DNA from: Curtobacterium guangdongense
Lineage (GTDB): Bacteria > Actinomycetota > Actinomycetes > Actinomycetales > Microbacteriaceae
Length of the DNA: 64,000 nucleotides
Reading direction: 5' to 3'
Assembly (NCBI RefSeq): GCF_049341845.1
Contig: NZ_JBMPIT010000007.1
Span: 267,752 to 331,751, forward strand
The notes beneath the pieces are model-generated. The model ran no database searches and was not told the origin of the DNA. It saw nothing but the letters and a program-made list of their open reading frames with translations. The translations under genes were made by a program, and so were the position numbers. Position 1 is the first letter of the stretch. Every line of letters starts with the position of its first letter. Below are positions 1-8,259 of this stretch, piece by piece.

Positions 1-1
1 C

Positions 2-772
2 GGCCCCGGCATCTGGGGGATTCTCGTGCCAGATGACCACGCTGACCGTGCGGACTCGATCGCTTCGGAGTGGCGACGATGGTTCGCGTCGCCCCTTGGT
101 GATGTCCCGAACGAAGCCGTTCCGAAGGCGCCGCGCATCGGCACGTACTCAGCGGGCAAGGTGTTCAACTACGGGCAGACGGATTTCCGGTCCCAGGTCT
201 TCTCGGACTCACCCGTCATCGTCATCGTTCCCGCGTCAGCCGGATTGCTGGATGACGACTCGTACTTCGCGGCTGGATCGGCGGGCGACTTGTTGTTCAC
301 CGAAGACGTGGGCGGCACTCGCCAGGTCCTGGACGACGCTGGCGTTTCACGGTCCGTGTACGTGCTCGATTCGTTGGCCAACCAGATGGCGCGCGGCGAG
401 GAAGCCGCGGCGGTGAAACTCCCGATTGCGATGGTCGGCGGGGTGATCGGGCTCCTCGTGATGTTGGGCGTACTCGTGATCCGAACGCGCAGCTACATGC
501 TGATCCACCGCGATCGGGTGTTGTCCGGACTGGTGCACGGCCAGTCGCTTGCCCGCGTTCACCTGCCCCTCTGGGGTCGAACGGTTCTCCTTTTATCGTG
601 CGCAGCATTGACGATCCTCGTCGGAATGCGCAGTGGTTTGACCGGAGCGGACATCTTGCCGTTCCCGCTCGGCGTCACGTTCGGCGTCGTCGCCGGCGTG
701 ATCTCAGCGTCCAGCATCCGGATCGCTGGGGGATTCACCACCACGAAGGAGCTGAGGGCTCATGCCGAATGA
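2..772 (+). CDS. ABC transporter membrane subunit, bacteriocin-export type (5' partial)
   Basis: The frame is open to the left edge of the window, so this is the C-terminal part of a longer protein; the first possible internal start is GTG at 26. The visible part has a soluble region of about 125 residues, then a hydrophobic segment (about residues 131-151), a short loop, and two more hydrophobic segments (about 187-230). This resembles the end of the bacteriocin-associated integral membrane proteins (DUF1430-like / FtsX-like permeases) that pair with a small ATPase. The stop overlaps the start of the following ATPase gene by 11 bp, which supports a two-component exporter. The substrate cannot be told from the sequence. 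Confidence 0.6.
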   Translation, partial: GPGIWGILVPDDHADRADSIASEWRRWFASPLGDVPNEAVPKAPRIGTYSAGKVFNYGQTDFRSQVFSDSPVIVIVPASAGLLDDDSYFAAGSAGDLLFTEDVGGTRQVLDDAGVSRSVYVLDSLANQMARGEEAAAVKLPIAMVGGVIGLLVMLGVLVIRTRSYMLIHRDRVLSGLVHGQSLARVHLPLWGRTVLLLSCAALTILVGMRSGLTGADILPFPLGVTFGVVAGVISASSIRIAGGFTTTKELRAHAE

Positions 773-1427
773 AGACCAGGTCGTGTCCGTCGTCGCATTG
801 GAACACGGACTCGGCAATCGGCCGCTCTTCCGTGCGCTCGACCTGGAAGCACGAACGGGTCAGGTGCACGCGGTGCTCGGGCCATCCGGAGCGGGCAAGT
901 CGACTCTCTTGCGGATGATCGGTGGCCTTGAGCGTCCGCGCTCTGGCACCATTCGTTCGCTCGGCTATGACGTTCCTGCGCTCCGGGGGGTACGGCTGCG
1001 GAGATACCTCCGTCACACCGTCGGTTTCGTGTTCCAGGATGCCGGGCTCGTCGAACAATGGAGCGTCCGGCAGAACCTCCAGGCAGCTGCGAGGGCGGCA
1101 CCGAGCGCTCCGACGTCCACTCCGTTCGGCGTGGACGAAGTCATGAACCTGATGGATCTCCCGACGGAGTACCTCGGCCGTCGTGCCGTCGAGCTGAGCG
1201 GCGGAGAACGTCAGCGAGTCGCGATCGCGAGGATCCTCGTTCGCAAGCCCCGTCTGGTCCTCATGGATGAGCCCACCGCTGCACTGGATGCCGACCGCAC
1301 CAGTCTCGTGATGCGGATTGTGCGTGACTTGGCCGATGATGGTGCGGCGGTGCTCGTTGCGTCGCATGATCCAGAGGTGTCCCGCGTCGCCGATGCGACG
1401 ACCGATCTCGGATCGGCGCAGCGCTGA
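762..1427 (+). CDS. ABC transporter ATP-binding protein, lactococcin-972-type exporter family
   Basis: A 221-residue stand-alone ATPase. Visible motifs, in order: Walker A GPSGAGKST (about residues 40-48), a Q-loop glutamine in VFQDAGL, signature LSGGERQRVAIAR, Walker B LVLMDEP followed by the D-loop TAALD, and the H-loop histidine in ASHD. The size and the translationally overlapped membrane partner match MacB/LolD-like exporters, including putative bacteriocin export ATPases. It would sit on the inner face of the membrane and drive the upstream permease. The ATPase call is certain; the exported substrate is an inference. Confidence 0.88.
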   Translation: MPNEDQVVSVVALEHGLGNRPLFRALDLEARTGQVHAVLGPSGAGKSTLLRMIGGLERPRSGTIRSLGYDVPALRGVRLRRYLRHTVGFVFQDAGLVEQWSVRQNLQAAARAAPSAPTSTPFGVDEVMNLMDLPTEYLGRRAVELSGGERQRVAIARILVRKPRLVLMDEPTAALDADRTSLVMRIVRDLADDGAAVLVASHDPEVSRVADATTDLGSAQR

Positions 1428-1522
1428 TCCACATTTCCTGCGGCTCCGGTTCTCCGCTGGGCGACGGACGCATCGGCGGGTCGTCGACCGGCCGAGCGTG
1501 CACTCGCCGTAGGTTCGAGGGT

Positions 1523-2305
1523 GTGGACAACGCAGCGCGTCCGATCACCCTGATGACCTACAACATCAAGAACCCGGATCCGGCGCACGACTGGCCGGCC
1601 AGGCTCCCCGTCCTGCTCGACATCGTGCGGCGCCACGACCCGGACGTCCTGTGCGTGCAAGAGGCCTTCGATCACCAGATGGAGGACCTCCGGCAGGGGC
1701 TCGAGGGGTACGCGGCCGTCGGACAGGGGCGTGAGGGCGGCAGCGCGGGGGAGCATGCCGCAGTCTTCTTCCGACAGGACCGCCTTCGCCCGATCGAGGA
1801 AGGGTCGTTCTGGCTGTCGGACACCCCGGACGAGCCGGTGTCGAACACGTGGGGCAGCCTGTTCCCCCGCATCGCGAACCACGTCCGCTTCCTGGACGTC
1901 GACGGCGCCGCGTTCACCCTGTTGACCACGCACCTCGACCACGAGGCGAACGACCACGGGGACGAGGTCCGCGGCAAGAGCGCGGCGCTCATCGTCGAGC
2001 GGCTCGCGGGTGTGGACGGTCCGGTGGTCGTCGCAGGGGACTGCAACGAGCCGGCCGGCGCGGGAACGGCGTCGCGCGTCTTCGCCGACGGTGGGTACGT
2101 CGACACGTGGACGGTCGCGGGGGACCCGGGCGACCGCACCGCGACGTTCAACGACTGGCTGCCACCGGTGGAGTCGGGGGAGCGGATCGACTGGGTCCTG
2201 ACGAAGGACGTCGCCGGCGTGGACCGCGTGGTGATCGACCACGACGGTCCGGAGACTTGGTTCGCGAGTGACCATTTCCCGGTGGTCGCGACGATCCGGA
2301 CGTGA
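1523..2305 (+). CDS. Endonuclease/exonuclease/phosphatase family protein
   Basis: A 260-residue protein with the whole EEP (PF03372) motif set: TYNIKN near the N-terminus, the metal-binding Glu in VQEA, TTHLDH in the middle, GDCNE for the catalytic Asp/Asn pair, a late ERIDWVL and the terminal SDHFPV. These proteins are Mg-dependent phosphodiesterases acting on nucleic acids, phospholipids or small phosphoesters. No signal peptide is evident, so a cytosolic enzyme is likely. GTG at 1523 is the start because it gives the normal family length. The orphan gene at 2309 begins three bases after its stop, suggesting a shared transcript. The substrate is unknown. Confidence 0.82.
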   Translation: MDNAARPITLMTYNIKNPDPAHDWPARLPVLLDIVRRHDPDVLCVQEAFDHQMEDLRQGLEGYAAVGQGREGGSAGEHAAVFFRQDRLRPIEEGSFWLSDTPDEPVSNTWGSLFPRIANHVRFLDVDGAAFTLLTTHLDHEANDHGDEVRGKSAALIVERLAGVDGPVVVAGDCNEPAGAGTASRVFADGGYVDTWTVAGDPGDRTATFNDWLPPVESGERIDWVLTKDVAGVDRVVIDHDGPETWFASDHFPVVATIRT

Positions 2306-2308
2306 CCA

Positions 2309-3637
2309 TTGGCAACCAATGCATCGGTCCTCGCGGAGGTCCTCGGTGAAGCGCCGACCGACCTCGCGGTGTGGCGTGCCACCCGGCGCAGGCAAGACGC
2401 CCGCGGCCTCCTCGAGGAGTACCTCGAGCGGCGGGTTGCGGTGGAGTCGGAACCGGTGCCGCAGACACCCCCTGGGTTCTTCCGCCCGGCGTTCCTGACC
2501 GACTTCGCCGGAGGGTCGTCCGGTCCGTACGACCGCGAGTTCGCGTTCGTGGGACGTGCGCTCGGGTACGCGGACCAGGTCGCGGTCGTTGACGATGCAG
2601 AGCGGTGGATCTCGGCGGACGACCGGCAGGCGCACCTCGACAACCTCGGATTCGGGAGCCGGGCGGTCACTGACGGCACCTGGCTGCTGAGGCGGGTGGC
2701 ACGGTACGCACCGCTCGAGGAGTCGGGAACGCTCGTCTACGTGAGCCCGCCCACGTTCCCCGACCGCTCGACAGTCGAGCGGTCGCTTCCAGACCCCCTG
2801 CCGGACGAACTCGTCCAGCTCGTCGTCGACCGTGCCGGGTACCGGCCGAATGCGTCGGCGCTGCTGACTGACATCGTCAGGGCCGACCTCGCGACCTGGT
2901 TCCGCGAGCTCCGTGCGCTGCTCGACTTCGGTGCCGAAGCGTCTGGGGCCGTCGACCTCTACCTCCCTGACTGGTTCGCTGGTCCGGAACTGCTCAGCTG
3001 GATGTTCCGTGAGATCGACTGGCCGAACTGGCTCGACGGCTCCGTTGCACACCAGGAATCCCTGACACAGCTGCTGTCGCTGCCCGCGCCGTCTGCGGAG
3101 CAGGTGCGACGGATCTCCACGGAGCAACTGCTGGCCGTCCGCGAGCAGGACCGTATGCACCGGTGGAGGGAGGAGTTCTCCGGCATCCTCCGTGAGTACG
3201 GCGCGGCCGACTCGCTGCGGGAGCGACTCGAGTTCCGGGATCTTCTCCGGGCACGCGCCGGCGAGCTCGGGGTCGCGGTTCGTGACCATCCGTTGCTTGG
3301 ACGTGATCTCCGTTCCACTATCGAGGCCGGCGTGGCCGTCGCCCCGACCGCACTCCTCACCGGGCAGCCGGTGGTCTCGACCGTAGCGGTCGCTGCGGCA
3401 CCCTTCGTCGCGAGTGCGGCAAGGTCCATCGCGAGCTGGTTACTGGGCCGGAACGGCTCCCGATCCGGGGGCGATGAGATCGTGATCGATGCGGCCGCGC
3501 AGGGCTCCGCGATCCGCGGGTTCCTCAACGACCCGGTGCAGCCCGGAGCCCGGCGGCGGCCCCCGAGCAGTTCGATGACCGACATGTTCGGGCGACCCGT
3601 CGCGTTCGACTTCTTCGACCTTGACGATCGTGACTGA
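2309..3637 (+). CDS. Hypothetical protein (442 aa)
   Basis: I do not recognise this gene. It encodes a 442-residue, mainly acidic protein rich in Leu, Trp and Arg, with no clear catalytic motif. A Val/Ala-rich stretch at about residues 350-385 (around VVSTVAVAAAPFVAS) is the only hydrophobic region and could be one membrane-associated helix. The assigned start is TTG at 2309, three bases after the preceding stop, which fits translational coupling, but no good ribosome-binding site is visible and the true start may lie downstream. The next orphan gene overlaps its end by 17 bp, so the two probably work together. Confidence 0.7.
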   Translation: MATNASVLAEVLGEAPTDLAVWRATRRRQDARGLLEEYLERRVAVESEPVPQTPPGFFRPAFLTDFAGGSSGPYDREFAFVGRALGYADQVAVVDDAERWISADDRQAHLDNLGFGSRAVTDGTWLLRRVARYAPLEESGTLVYVSPPTFPDRSTVERSLPDPLPDELVQLVVDRAGYRPNASALLTDIVRADLATWFRELRALLDFGAEASGAVDLYLPDWFAGPELLSWMFREIDWPNWLDGSVAHQESLTQLLSLPAPSAEQVRRISTEQLLAVREQDRMHRWREEFSGILREYGAADSLRERLEFRDLLRARAGELGVAVRDHPLLGRDLRSTIEAGVAVAPTALLTGQPVVSTVAVAAAPFVASAARSIASWLLGRNGSRSGGDEIVIDAAAQGSAIRGFLNDPVQPGARRRPPSSSMTDMFGRPVAFDFFDLDDRD

Positions 3638-4076
3638 GCGGGCGCGGCTCGGCACCACCTGGGCGACGACAGCGTGGTTCCTCGGGAGGCCCGACATGTC
3701 CGCATTGCTGGTGCACGAGTCTGAGGTCGAAAGCGGTCTTCGGGGCCGACTGGTGGCGATACCGCCGGCGGATGGCATGTTGCCGCTGATCACCGACCGC
3801 GCCGTCGTCGTCGGAGCGGAGTCGAACGCCATCACGCTGGCGATCGTCGAGGGTGCGCGGGCCAGGACCGCGCCGCCGTTGCACATGGACGATGAACACA
3901 GCGAGGGCTGGCTCGAGACGGCGAGCGCGAGTGGCGTGGTCCTGGTCGCGTACCAGGACGTGTTCCTCGCGGCGCACATCGCCGAGGACTCCAACGCCGG
4001 AGAGCACGGTGTGGTCCGGCCGTTCCTGGACTCGATACGCGCCGGAGTGCTGCAGTTCGCGTTCGTGCGCGGGTGA
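3621..4076 (+). CDS. Hypothetical protein (151 aa)
   Basis: An unrecognised small protein with mixed alpha/beta-looking sequence and no transmembrane segment. It starts at TTG 3621 inside the end of the preceding gene (17-bp overlap); GTG at 3630 and ATG at 3696 are alternative starts. The close overlap with the 442-residue orphan suggests a co-translated pair. The GC bias of third positions supports it as real coding sequence. No function is proposed. Confidence 0.6.
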   Translation: MTIVTERARLGTTWATTAWFLGRPDMSALLVHESEVESGLRGRLVAIPPADGMLPLITDRAVVVGAESNAITLAIVEGARARTAPPLHMDDEHSEGWLETASASGVVLVAYQDVFLAAHIAEDSNAGEHGVVRPFLDSIRAGVLQFAFVRG

Positions 4077-4103
4077 GGATTCGGCCTCAGCAGGCCGGGT
4101 TTG

Positions 4104-4820
4104 TCAGCAGCCCTTCGTCGCGTTGACCGGCATCGGCGACCCGATCACGGTCACGGTGGTGCCGTCGGTCAACGCCGAGACGCCGTTCGTCCCCGCACCC
4201 GGACGGTCGGAAGCCCATCCCTCGGCGAGGAGCACCTGCCAGGCTTCGGAGTCCCCGGACCCCAGGGACTCGCGGTCGCTCTTCGGGGCGTCGTCGATCA
4301 GGTCCGACACGTCGTCGCCGACCTGGACGCCGTCCGGCCCGCTCAGCTCGACGATGCCGCCCGTGCGCGAACGGACCTCGTCACGGAGCACGCGGACCTC
4401 GAGCGAGTTGCCGAGGTCGGACGGCTCGGACAGTGCTGCGACGCGAAGCGACCCGCCCCACGTGTAGGTCGTCCCCGCCGGCAGGCATCGTCCACCGTCA
4501 CCCTCGGCGGTGAGGGTGCGGGACGGGGTGCCGAACAGGCGGTCGAAGAGCTCGACGGTCGCGGAGCCGTTCCGCATCGACGCGACGGCGACGGTGCGGT
4601 CCCCGCGGCGGAGCGTGATGGACTCGGCGCCCAGCTCGAGTCCGTCGACCCGCTTCAGCTTGGCGTTCGAGACCGGGGACGACGTGGGCGCCGGAGTCAC
4701 CTCCGCTGCTGCGGCCCGGCCGCCGGTGGCCGCACCGGTCGCCAGATCGACGCTCGTGGTGCCGGCCACGAGGGCGAGCACGACGGCGCCGGTCGCGAGC
4801 AGGGTCCGTGCGGTCACCAT
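4104..4820 (-). CDS. Secreted protein of unknown function
   Basis: A 238-residue protein with an N-terminal export signal: a short basic start, a hydrophobic core (LLATGAVVLALVAG) and an Ala-rich cleavage region (GGRAAAAE) at about residues 30-40. The mature part is rich in Thr, Gly and Asp, contains a few Cys, and looks like a beta-rich extracellular domain; no family is recognised. The start at 4820 is preferred over the 35-codon-longer reading frame because it puts the signal peptide at the very N-terminus. It is divergent from the GntR gene at 4940, with about 120 bp between them. Confidence 0.68.
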   Translation of the reverse strand: MVTARTLLATGAVVLALVAGTTSVDLATGAATGGRAAAAEVTPAPTSSPVSNAKLKRVDGLELGAESITLRRGDRTVAVASMRNGSATVELFDRLFGTPSRTLTAEGDGGRCLPAGTTYTWGGSLRVAALSEPSDLGNSLEVRVLRDEVRSRTGGIVELSGPDGVQVGDDVSDLIDDAPKSDRESLGSGDSEAWQVLLAEGWASDRPGAGTNGVSALTDGTTVTVIGSPMPVNATKGC

Positions 4821-4917
4821 TCGACGGTAGGGCCGACGGACTCGTTGCACGACGTGTGTTACCGAATCGGGGCCTGGCCGAAACCGGACCGTGACCTTCC
4901 GATGGACTGGACAGGTC

Positions 4918-4931
4918 TTGTACATGTACCA
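4918..4931. promoter_or_regulatory. Candidate GntR operator palindrome
   Basis: A perfect 10-bp palindrome, GTACATGTAC (4920-4929), lies 10 bp before the start codon of the GntR gene at 4940. Its position and dyad symmetry fit an autoregulatory operator that overlaps the promoter of the four-gene operon. No binding consensus is known for this regulator, so this is inference from position and symmetry. Confidence 0.45.
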
Positions 4932-4939
4932 TCGCTGTC

Positions 4940-5653
4940 ATGCCCGTCTCATCGAAGCGACGTCTCGTCGCCGACGCCCTCCGCGACGCGATCGCGACGG
5001 GCCGGTACGTCTCCGGCGAACGACTCCCGGGGGAGCACGACCTCGCCGAGCGCTTCGCGGTCAGCCGCGGCACCGTCCGCGCAGCGCTCGCCGACCTCGC
5101 CGACGACGAGTACATCGCCACGCACGGCGGCATCGGTTCGGTCGTCACCTTCGACGGTGCGGCGCTCGACCCGCGTGCCGGCTGGGCACGGTCCATCGCG
5201 GGCAGCGGCACCGAGGTCCGCGCGTCGACGCTGCGGATCGAACGCGTCGAGGACGCCGAACTCGCGAGCCTGGTCGACGCCGAACCGGCCTTCGTGGCCG
5301 TGGACCGGGTGCGCTCCGTGGTCGACGGGCCGCACGTCTCCTACGAGCGCAGCGTCGTGCCGCGCATCGGTCGGCTCGACCGTGCCGTCGAGGACGGACT
5401 CGTCGAGGGGTCGTTGAGCGCGACGATCGAGGCGGCCGGCCTCGTCCCGGCGCGAGCGGAGCAGTGGATCGACGTCCGTCCGCTCGACGACGCCGAGGCC
5501 GCGGTGCTCGACCGCACCCCCGGCACCCCCTTCCTGCACAGCCGTCGGGTCTCCCGCACCGCGGGCGGTGCCTTCGTCGAGGCCGTCGACAGCCTGCTCG
5601 ACCCCGAGCGCTTCCGTATCCACATGCGCTTCGGACAAGGAGACGCCCGATGA
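4940..5653 (+). CDS. GntR-family transcriptional regulator with UTRA domain
   Basis: A 237-residue HutC-type regulator. Residues 1-65 form the winged helix-turn-helix (ERFAVSRGTVRAALADL is the recognition region); residues about 75-230 form a UTRA-type ligand-binding domain, typical of regulators that sense sugars, histidine-pathway intermediates or nucleoside-like effectors. It is the first gene of a four-gene operon and its stop overlaps the next start (ATGA), so it probably controls that operon from the palindrome at 4920-4929. The effector is probably the operon's own substrate or its phosphorylated form. Confidence 0.88.
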   Translation: MPVSSKRRLVADALRDAIATGRYVSGERLPGEHDLAERFAVSRGTVRAALADLADDEYIATHGGIGSVVTFDGAALDPRAGWARSIAGSGTEVRASTLRIERVEDAELASLVDAEPAFVAVDRVRSVVDGPHVSYERSVVPRIGRLDRAVEDGLVEGSLSATIEAAGLVPARAEQWIDVRPLDDAEAAVLDRTPGTPFLHSRRVSRTAGGAFVEAVDSLLDPERFRIHMRFGQGDAR

Positions 5654-6696
5654 CCCGCACGACCACCTCCGAGCACGCGCTCGCCGCCTTCCGGGGCCTC
5701 GCGATCGGGGACGCCCTCGGCATGCCGACGCAGTCGATGTCCCTCCAGGAGATCCGCGAGGACCACGGCCGCATCACCGGGTTCGTCGACGCCGGCCCCC
5801 GGCAGCGCATCGCGCACGGCATGCCCGCCGCGAGCATCACCGACGACACCGAGCAGGCCGTGCTCGTCGCGCAGCTGCTCGTCGAGGGCGACGGCCGGCT
5901 CGACCCGACCCGGTTCGCCGAGGCGCTCATCGACTGGGAGCGCGGGATGGCGGCGAAGGGGTCCCTCGACCTGCTCGGCCCGAGCACGAAGACCGCGGTG
6001 CAGCGCATCCTCGACGGCGTCCCCGCGTCCGAGGCCGGTTCCACCGGCACCACGAACGGCGCCGCGATGCGGATCACGCCGGTCGGCATCACCACGACCG
6101 CTGACGACCTCGACGCGCTCGTCGACGCCGTGCAGGACGCCTCCCGCGTCACCCACGACACCGGGCTCGGCATCGGGGGCGCGGCCGCGATCGCCGCCGC
6201 CGTCAGCGCCGGGATCGACGGAGCGTCGCGGGCCGAGGCGCTGGACGTCGCGGTCGCCGCTGCCCGGATCGGGGAGCGACGGGGACACTGGATCGCCGGG
6301 GCCTCGATCGCCGACAAGACGGCCTGGGCGCGCCAGTGGCTCCCCACCGTGCCGACGGACGACCGGATTGCCGCCATCGACGGCGTGATCGGCACGAGCG
6401 TCGCCAGTCAGGAGTCGGTCGTCGCCGCGCTCGCCCTCGTGTCGCTCGACCTCGACCCCTGGGAGACGCTCTGCACCGCCGCGAGCATCGGCGGCGACAC
6501 CGACACGATCGCCGCGATGGCGGGTGCCGTGCTCGGTGCCGTGCACGGTGCCGACGCGTGGTCGCCCGAGACCGTCGACCAGGTCGAGTCGGTCAACGAC
6601 ATCCGCTTCGCCGACGTCGTGACCCCGCTGCTGCAGCTCCGCACGAGCAGCGCGGACCGCATGGACCGCGCCCGCACCGCGAGCAGCACCTCCTAG
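5650..6696 (+). CDS. ADP-ribosylglycohydrolase family protein
   Basis: A 348-residue DraG/ARH-fold enzyme. The metal-site motifs are all present: GLAIGDALGMPTQ at the N-terminus, ITDDTEQ at about residue 70 and GGDTDTIAAMAGA near residue 285. The family hydrolyses N- or O-glycosidic bonds of ADP-ribose and, in some members, simpler ribosides. Because it is locked in an operon with a purine/cytosine-type permease and a PfkB sugar kinase, its substrate here is more likely an imported nucleoside-like riboside than an ADP-ribosylated protein. That is inference from context. The ATG overlaps the GntR stop. Confidence 0.88.
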   Translation: MTRTTTSEHALAAFRGLAIGDALGMPTQSMSLQEIREDHGRITGFVDAGPRQRIAHGMPAASITDDTEQAVLVAQLLVEGDGRLDPTRFAEALIDWERGMAAKGSLDLLGPSTKTAVQRILDGVPASEAGSTGTTNGAAMRITPVGITTTADDLDALVDAVQDASRVTHDTGLGIGGAAAIAAAVSAGIDGASRAEALDVAVAAARIGERRGHWIAGASIADKTAWARQWLPTVPTDDRIAAIDGVIGTSVASQESVVAALALVSLDLDPWETLCTAASIGGDTDTIAAMAGAVLGAVHGADAWSPETVDQVESVNDIRFADVVTPLLQLRTSSADRMDRARTASSTS

Positions 6697-6771
6697 CCCC
6701 CGGTCGGTGGCATCCCCCACGAGCCACCGCCCGGTCCCACCCCAAGCCCTTCCGACGACGTAAGAGGAACC

Positions 6772-8259
6772 ATGGCAGACACCCCGAGCTCGGGAACCCT
6801 CACCAGCATCGAGCAGCGCGGCATCGAACCGGTGCCCGCCGCCGAGCGCACCGGGAACGCCGGCGCGCTGTTCTGGGTGTGGTTCGCCGCCAACATCTCC
6901 ATCCTCGGGCTGCCCCTCGGCGCGACCCTGGTGGCGTTCCAGCACCTGAACATCTGGCAGGCGCTCCTCGTCGCCGTGATCGGCGCCGCCGGGTCGTTCG
7001 CCGTGGTCGGCGTGATCTCGATCGCCGGACGCCGTGGCGGCGCACCCGGCCTGACCCTGAGCCGCGCCGTCTTCGGCGTCCGCGGGAACATCGGCCCGAC
7101 CTTCGTCTCGCTGCTGTCCCGACTGGGGTGGGAGACGGTGAACACCACGACCGCGGCCTTCGTGCTGCTGTCGCTGTTCACGATCCTCTTCGGCACGGAC
7201 GGTGACGCCAAGCACAACCCGGTCCTGACGATCGTCGCGATCCTGGTGTTCGTCATCGCGACCGTGCTCATCTCCGGCCTCGGTCACGCCTTCATCGTCG
7301 CCGTGCAGAAGTGGGCGACCTGGGTCTTCGGCGCGCTGAACGTGTTCGTCGCCGTGTTCCTGGTCGTCCGCGTCGACTGGCACGTCGTCGGCAGCGCCCC
7401 CGCCGGGCCCGTCGCCGCGATGGTGATCGGCATCGGGACCATCGCCGCCGGTACCGGCATCGGCTGGGCGACCGCGGGGGCGGACATCGCCCGGTACTCG
7501 AAGACGAGCGTCCGCGCCGCCAAGCTGGTCAGCGCGAGCGCAGCAGGTGCCGGCATCCCGCTCGTCGTGCTCGTCGGCCTGGGCGCGCTGGTCTCCGCCG
7601 GCGACCCGACGCTGGCGCAGGCGGGCGACCCCGTCGCCGCGATCCGTGACCTGCTGCCCGGCTGGATGGCGGTGCCGTACCTCATCGCGGCGTTCGGCGG
7701 GCTGCTCCTCTCGAACCACCTGTCCGTGTACTCGGCGAGCCTCACGACCCTGACGCTCGGCATCAAGGTCCCCCGGGTCTGGGCGGTCACCGTCGACGTC
7801 GTGGTCACGTTCCTCGGGGCGATGTACTTCATGCTCGTCGCGGACGGCTTCTACGCGCCGTTCATCACCTTCATCTCGGTGCTCGCCGTGCCGATCACGG
7901 CCTGGCTCGGTGTCTTCATCGCCGACATCCTGCGCCGCACCTGGTACGACCCGGTGGCACTGCTCGACCTCCGCGCCGGCGGTCGGTACTGGTACTCGGG
8001 CGGCATCGCGTGGCGTGCCGTCATCGCCTGGGCCGTCGCGATCGTCGTCGGCTTCCTGTTCACGAGCGTGCAGGTCGGCGACGCGGACCCGGTCTTCGTC
8101 GGCGCGTTCTCGAACACCTGGATCGGCGCCAACGGACTCGGCTGGATCGTCACCTTCTTCGTCGCCGCAGCCGTGTACGTGCTCACGGGCGGTCCCAAGG
8201 GCGTGCTCCACGAGCCGGCCGACGAGTCCGCGCCGATGCACGTGACGGAGCGCGCCTGA
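6772..8259 (+). CDS. NCS1-family purine/cytosine permease-like transporter
   Basis: A 495-residue integral membrane protein with about 12 hydrophobic segments and the NCS1 layout (PF02133): an early AANISILGLPLGA helix, then GLTLSRAVFGVRG and a later GTGIGWATAGADIARY motif typical of the cytosine/purine/nucleoside permeases. It is predicted to import a nucleobase or nucleoside by cation symport. It follows the glycohydrolase after 75 bp and its stop overlaps the kinase start by one base (TGATG). The start has a good upstream AGAGGA ribosome-binding site. Confidence 0.88.
   Translation: MADTPSSGTLTSIEQRGIEPVPAAERTGNAGALFWVWFAANISILGLPLGATLVAFQHLNIWQALLVAVIGAAGSFAVVGVISIAGRRGGAPGLTLSRAVFGVRGNIGPTFVSLLSRLGWETVNTTTAAFVLLSLFTILFGTDGDAKHNPVLTIVAILVFVIATVLISGLGHAFIVAVQKWATWVFGALNVFVAVFLVVRVDWHVVGSAPAGPVAAMVIGIGTIAAGTGIGWATAGADIARYSKTSVRAAKLVSASAAGAGIPLVVLVGLGALVSAGDPTLAQAGDPVAAIRDLLPGWMAVPYLIAAFGGLLLSNHLSVYSASLTTLTLGIKVPRVWAVTVDVVVTFLGAMYFMLVADGFYAPFITFISVLAVPITAWLGVFIADILRRTWYDPVALLDLRAGGRYWYSGGIAWRAVIAWAVAIVVGFLFTSVQVGDADPVFVGAFSNTWIGANGLGWIVTFFVAAAVYVLTGGPKGVLHEPADESAPMHVTERA

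Noticed and set aside
1211..3289. 692-codon minus-strand frame
   Set aside because: Antisense to the EEP and 442-residue genes; no motif, and the plus-strand EEP motifs are convincing.
4821..4925. 35-codon extension of the secreted protein
   Set aside because: It reads through the divergent promoter region and its sequence is not signal-like; ATG 4820 fits the signal peptide.
5341..8241. 966-codon minus-strand frame
   Set aside because: It runs antisense across the GntR, glycohydrolase and permease genes, all of which have clear motifs on the plus strand. GC-rich DNA commonly has such long open frames.
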